Assembly: GCA_964606735.1 (NCBI GenBank)
Contig: CAZSHI010000039.1
Span: forward strand, 1 to 16,264
DNA: 16,264 bases
Direction: 5' to 3'
From: UBA5109 sp964606735
Lineage (GTDB): Bacteria; Pseudomonadota; Gammaproteobacteria; Pseudomonadales; Pseudohongiellaceae
The first letter of the stretch is position 1. Every line of letters starts with the position of its first letter. This document shows positions 12,993-16,264 of the stretch, piece after piece. The notes beneath the pieces are model-generated. The model was not told the origin of the DNA, did not search any database, and worked only from the letters and a program-made list of their open reading frames with translations. The position numbers and the translations under genes are program-made.

Positions 12993-14666
12993 ATGACGGA
13001 AGCACCCAGCAATTTTATTCACCAGATAATTCGCGAAGACCTGAAGAGCAACAAGTTCGGCGGCAAGGTACACACCCGCTTTCCGCCAGAACCCAATGGT
13101 TATCCGCACATTGGTCATGCCAAATCAATCTGGCTGAATTTCACTACAGCGCAAAAGTTTGACGGACTTTGCAACCTGCGTTTCGATGATACCAATCCGG
13201 AAAAGGAAAGCGTCGAATTCGTTGAGGCAATGAAAGAAAATATTCGCTGGCTTGGCTTTGACTGGCAGGATCGGGAATATTATGCCTCTTCATATTTTGA
13301 TCGTCTGTATGAACTGGCAGAACAGCTGATCTCAGATGGCAAGGCTTATGTCTGTAGTCTGAGTGCCGAACAGGCAAGAGAATATCGTGGTACGCTCACT
13401 GAACCTGGTAAAAACAGCCCGGACCGTGATCGCAGTATCGATGAAAACCTGGCACTGTTTCGCCGCATGAAAGCAGGGGACTTCGCTGACGGTGAATACA
13501 GTCTGCGTGCCAAAATCGACATGGCATCGCCCAACATGAACATGCGTGATCCCGTGCTCTACCGCATTCGACATCAGACCCATCACCAGACCGGTGACAA
13601 GTGGTGCATCTATCCGATGTATGACTATACCCACTGTATATCTGATGCGCTTGAAGGCATTACGCATTCACTGTGTACACTGGAATTTGAAGATCATCGT
13701 CCTTTGTATGACTGGGTCTTGGATCAACTGGAGCTGCCAGCGCATCCTCAACAAATTGAATTTGCCCGGCTCAATATCAATTACACGGTAATGAGTAAGC
13801 GCAAGCTCAAGCAGCTCGTCGATGAAGCGCTGGTTGATGGCTGGGATGATCCGCGCATGCCAACACTGGCCGGCATGCGTCGTCGGGGTTACACCCCGGC
13901 AGCGATCCGGCAATTCTGTGAGGACATTGGTGTCACGCGCACCAACAGCATGGTGGACATGGCCATGCTGGAACATGCCCTGCGTGAAGACCTGGATCAG
14001 CATTCACCGCGAGCCATGGCTGTATTGCGTCCTCTTAAGGTAGTCATCACGGATTATCCGGAGGATAAAGTGGAAACGCTGAAACTTCCGTGTCACCCCA
14101 AAAACCCTGATATGGGTGAGCGTGAGATTCCATTTAGCCGAGAGCTCTACATAGATCGAAATGATTTTGAAGAAGTGCCTCCTCCAGGCTTCAAGCGTTT
14201 GATTAGCGGTGGTGAGGTGCGATTGCGCGGGGCTTATGTCATCAAGTGTGAAGAACTTATCAAGGATGAAGCCGGAAACATTATTGAGCTGCGCTGTACG
14301 CATGATGCTGCAACACTGGCGGCACGACCGGAAGGCCGGAAAGTGAAAGGTGTCATTCATTGGGTGCCGGCAGCAGAGGCGATTGATGCTGAAATACGCT
14401 TGTATGAGCGCCTCTTTAGCCATGAAAACCCTGACAGTGCTGACGGTGATTACCGTGACTTTATCAATCCTGACTGCAAACAGGTCCTCAGGGGCTGCAA
14501 ACTGGAACCCAGCCTGGGGACTGCAGAACCTGAAGCTCGCTTCCAGTTTGAACGCGAAGGTTATTTTGTCGCTGACCGTGAAGCACATTCGAAAGATACG
14601 CCGGTGTTTAATCTGACAGTTGGTTTGCGTGATACCTGGGGCAAGGCCCAGCAGCAAAACAGCTAA
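12993..14666 (+). CDS. glnS: Glutaminyl-tRNA synthetase
   Basis: Class I synthetase that charges tRNA-Gln. From the ATG at 12993 it is 557 aa (E. coli 554), beginning MTEAPSNFIHQIIREDL like E. coli GlnRS. The HIGH motif is at 39-42 (YPHIGHAKS) and the KMSKS equivalent VMSKR at 266-270, both as in E. coli. The middle contains DPVLYRIRHQTHHQTGDKW and YPMYDYTHCISDALEGITHSLCTLEF, and the C-terminal two-barrel anticodon-binding region ends with VFNLTVGLRDTW. A TTG at 12963 would add ten unrelated residues and lies at the predicted transcription start, so I reject it. Presence of GlnRS implies direct Gln-tRNA charging. It is followed by cysS after 10 bases. Confidence 0.97.
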   Translation: MTEAPSNFIHQIIREDLKSNKFGGKVHTRFPPEPNGYPHIGHAKSIWLNFTTAQKFDGLCNLRFDDTNPEKESVEFVEAMKENIRWLGFDWQDREYYASSYFDRLYELAEQLISDGKAYVCSLSAEQAREYRGTLTEPGKNSPDRDRSIDENLALFRRMKAGDFADGEYSLRAKIDMASPNMNMRDPVLYRIRHQTHHQTGDKWCIYPMYDYTHCISDALEGITHSLCTLEFEDHRPLYDWVLDQLELPAHPQQIEFARLNINYTVMSKRKLKQLVDEALVDGWDDPRMPTLAGMRRRGYTPAAIRQFCEDIGVTRTNSMVDMAMLEHALREDLDQHSPRAMAVLRPLKVVITDYPEDKVETLKLPCHPKNPDMGEREIPFSRELYIDRNDFEEVPPPGFKRLISGGEVRLRGAYVIKCEELIKDEAGNIIELRCTHDAATLAARPEGRKVKGVIHWVPAAEAIDAEIRLYERLFSHENPDSADGDYRDFINPDCKQVLRGCKLEPSLGTAEPEARFQFEREGYFVADREAHSKDTPVFNLTVGLRDTWGKAQQQNS

Positions 14667-14676
14667 CGGGACGCTT

Positions 14677-16113
14677 GTGCTGAAGATATACAACACGCTG
14701 AGTCATCAAAAAGAAATCTTCAAGCCCATACAGGCGGGCAAGGTGCGTATGTATGTCTGCGGCATCACCACTTATGATTACCTGCATATTGGTCATGCCC
14801 GGATGCTTGTCGCATTCGATGTCATTCTTCGTTATCTGCGAGCCTCTGCCTATGAAGTGACATACGTTCGCAATATCACGGATATCGATGACAAGATCAT
14901 CAAGCGCGCCAATGAAAACAATGAAGCCTTTAGCGCGCTGACCAAACGTTTTATAGACTGCATGCACGAGGATGAAATAGCCCTCAACATCGTGCCGCCC
15001 GATATGGAGCCCAGAGCGACACAGCATATCGATGAAATCATCGCCATGATTGCCACACTGGTGGAAAAAGGTTTTGCTTATGCCGCCAATAATGGGGATG
15101 TGTATTACGCTGTCGCAAAATTCACTGGCTATGCAAAACTCTCACGCAAGAATCCGGATGAATTACTGGCCGGTGCCCGTATAGAAGTAGGGGAAAGCAA
15201 GCAGGATTCGCGTGATTTCGTTTTGTGGAAAAGCGCCAAAGCCGGGGAGCCAGGCTGGGATTCACCCTGGGGCAGCGGCAGACCGGGCTGGCATATTGAA
15301 TGTTCAGCGATGTCGACTGCCTGCCTGGGTGCAAGCTTCGATATTCACGGTGGTGGCAGTGACCTGATTTTTCCGCACCATGACAATGAAATCGCCCAGT
15401 CCGAAGCTGCTACCGGTCAGACATTTGTACAGACCTGGATGCATAACGGCCCGGTACGAGTGGATGATGAAAAGATGTCCAAGTCACTCGGAAATTTTTT
15501 CACCGTACGTGAAGTACTGAAGAAATATCCTGCCGAAGTGTTACGTTATTTTTTACTGTCCTCGCATTATCGCAGCCCGATCAATTATTCCGAGGATAAC
15601 CTGCAAAGTGCCTATGCAGCACTGGAACGTTTTTACAATGCCCTAAAAGGATTGCAGCAACAAGGGCTTGCTGTTCCCGCGGATGAGGATTATACGCAGC
15701 GCTTCAATGCCGCCATGGATGATGATTTCAATACGCCTGAAGCCATCGGCGTGCTCTTCGAGCTGGCGCGTGAAATAAATCGCCTGCGTGACAGTGATGA
15801 ACACAAAGCACAGCAACTGGCTGCCCTGTTGGCCCAGCTGGGAGCTGTGCTGGGCATTCTGCAGTCGGATGCAGAGAGCTTTTTGCGCCAGGGTAGTGAG
15901 GACATTGATGCGGCCTATATTGATGATCTGATAGAGCGTCGCAAGCAGGCAAGGGCAGACAAGAACTGGGCAGAGGCCGACAAAATCCGTGATGAGCTGG
16001 CAGCACTGAATATTGTTTTGGAAGATAAGGATGGCGTTACTTCATGGAGAACTGCACAGGGGACCGCATCTGCGGTAGTGCCCTCTGATATGAATTTGAA
16101 ATCTGAAAAGTAA
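14677..16113 (+). CDS. cysS: Cysteinyl-tRNA synthetase
   Basis: Class I synthetase that charges tRNA-Cys, with a zinc ion selecting the thiol. From GTG at 14677 it is 478 aa (E. coli 461). HIGH is at 37-40 and KMSKS at 266-270. The zinc ligands Cys28, Cys209, His234 and Glu238 fall at the same numbers as in E. coli. The start gives VLKIYNTLSHQKE, matching E. coli MLKIFNTLTRQKE. A frame extension to 14620 would run into glnS and lacks homology. GGGA lies five bases before the GTG. The last ~20 residues (after VTSWRT) run past the usual end and are low in conservation. It is co-transcribed with glnS and followed by tRNA-Pro; no terminator is evident between 16114 and 16147. Confidence 0.97.
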   Translation: MLKIYNTLSHQKEIFKPIQAGKVRMYVCGITTYDYLHIGHARMLVAFDVILRYLRASAYEVTYVRNITDIDDKIIKRANENNEAFSALTKRFIDCMHEDEIALNIVPPDMEPRATQHIDEIIAMIATLVEKGFAYAANNGDVYYAVAKFTGYAKLSRKNPDELLAGARIEVGESKQDSRDFVLWKSAKAGEPGWDSPWGSGRPGWHIECSAMSTACLGASFDIHGGGSDLIFPHHDNEIAQSEAATGQTFVQTWMHNGPVRVDDEKMSKSLGNFFTVREVLKKYPAEVLRYFLLSSHYRSPINYSEDNLQSAYAALERFYNALKGLQQQGLAVPADEDYTQRFNAAMDDDFNTPEAIGVLFELAREINRLRDSDEHKAQQLAALLAQLGAVLGILQSDAESFLRQGSEDIDAAYIDDLIERRKQARADKNWAEADKIRDELAALNIVLEDKDGVTSWRTAQGTASAVVPSDMNLKSEK

Positions 16114-16147
16114 CTTTCTTCGAAGCGTATTGCACAGCCCGCAAACA

Positions 16148-16176
16148 TTGACGCAAGAGGGCCTCGCGAGTATCAT
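16148..16176 (+). promoter_or_regulatory. tRNA-Pro promoter
   Basis: TTGACG (16148-16153), a 17-base spacer and TATCAT (16171-16176) make a strong sigma-70-type promoter. GCCGCC directly after the -10 is a GC-rich discriminator, as at stringently controlled stable-RNA promoters. Transcription would begin near 16183, about 30 bases before the tRNA. Confidence 0.75.
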
Positions 16177-16212
16177 GCCGCCTCTTTGCAAGAAGTCGAT
16201 TTGAAGCACGTT

Positions 16213-16264
16213 CGGGGTATAGCGCAGTCTGGTAGCGCGCCTGCTTTGGGAGCAGGATGTCGGG
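16213..16264 (+). tRNA. tRNA-Pro (anticodon TGG), 5' portion
   Basis: The 5' part of a tRNA cut by the window end. The acceptor strand CGGGGTA starts at 16213, followed by the D arm (GCGCAGTCTGGTAGCGC region). The anticodon arm is CCTGC, loop TTTGGGA (16245-16251), GCAGG, giving anticodon TGG at 16247-16249. The window stops after the variable region, so the T arm and CCA are not seen. More tRNA genes may follow in the same transcript. Confidence 0.94.

Noticed and set aside
14620..14676. CysS extended upstream into glnS
   Set aside because: The added residues are just glnS coding sequence in another frame. GTG at 14677 reproduces the E. coli CysRS N-terminus and zinc-ligand numbering.
16114..16147. 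Intrinsic terminator after cysS
   Set aside because: No stem with a T-tract is present. TTCGAA and neighbouring bases do not form a useful hairpin.
1..16264. CRISPR arrays, insertion sequences, phage genes, toxin-antitoxin pairs or a new defence system
   Set aside because: No regularly spaced repeats, terminal inverted repeats, transposase, integrase or defence-type domains were seen. Apart from short intergenic elements, the window is filled by recognised genes.

Overview
The window looks like core chromosome of a gammaproteobacterium. The evidence is E. coli/Pseudomonas-type orthologues throughout (AcnB, PepN, LpxH, PpiB, GlnS, CysS with the exact E. coli zinc-ligand numbering), tRNA genes at both edges, moderate base composition and tight operons. 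The block acnB ... lpxH-ppiB-glnS-cysS-tRNA and the block nadK-rhomboid-DUF1315-DUF2797-pepN are both arrangements I recall from Pseudomonas-like genomes. I cannot name a genus from the sequence. No phage, transposon, CRISPR or integrase signal is visible.

Layout. (1) 1-52: 3' part of tRNA-Asp(GTC). (2) 147-1421, minus: a lone TviB/WbpA-type UDP-GlcNAc 6-dehydrogenase, divergent from the next operon. (3) 1543-7124, plus: a compact five-gene run of NAD kinase, GlpG-like rhomboid protease, DUF1315 (YeaC-like), DUF2797 and aminopeptidase N. (4) 7152-10900, minus: acnB followed by a DUF3095 gene. A short hairpin separates pepN from DUF3095. (5) 10901-11228: the longest gene-free stretch, with two inverted repeats and a third abutting the next start codon. 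(6) 11229-11669, plus: a DUF1289 Cys-cluster protein whose end overlaps convergent lpxH by 10 bp. (7) 11660-12897, minus: ppiB-lpxH. (8) 12993-16113, plus: glnS-cysS, divergent from ppiB across a short promoter region. (9) 16213-16264: 5' part of tRNA-Pro(TGG) behind a strong stable-RNA-type promoter.

Working together, these genes cover translation (tRNAs, GlnRS, CysRS), cofactor and central metabolism (NadK, AcnB), envelope biogenesis (LpxH for lipid A, a nucleotide-sugar dehydrogenase for surface polysaccharide), protein folding and turnover (PpiB, PepN, rhomboid), and four proteins of poorly known function (DUF1315, DUF2797, DUF3095, DUF1289).

The most notable point is the DUF3095 gene. 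Its frame is intact for 384 codons and begins with family-like sequence right at the acnB stop. It has no ATG, GTG or TTG there: the expected TAATG stop/start overlap reads TAATC, nine bases after a clear Shine-Dalgarno sequence. The first ATG is 67 codons further in and would remove the first metal-binding Asp of what looks like a class III nucleotide-cyclase-like core. An AUC start codon, or a recent start-codon mutation, is therefore implied.
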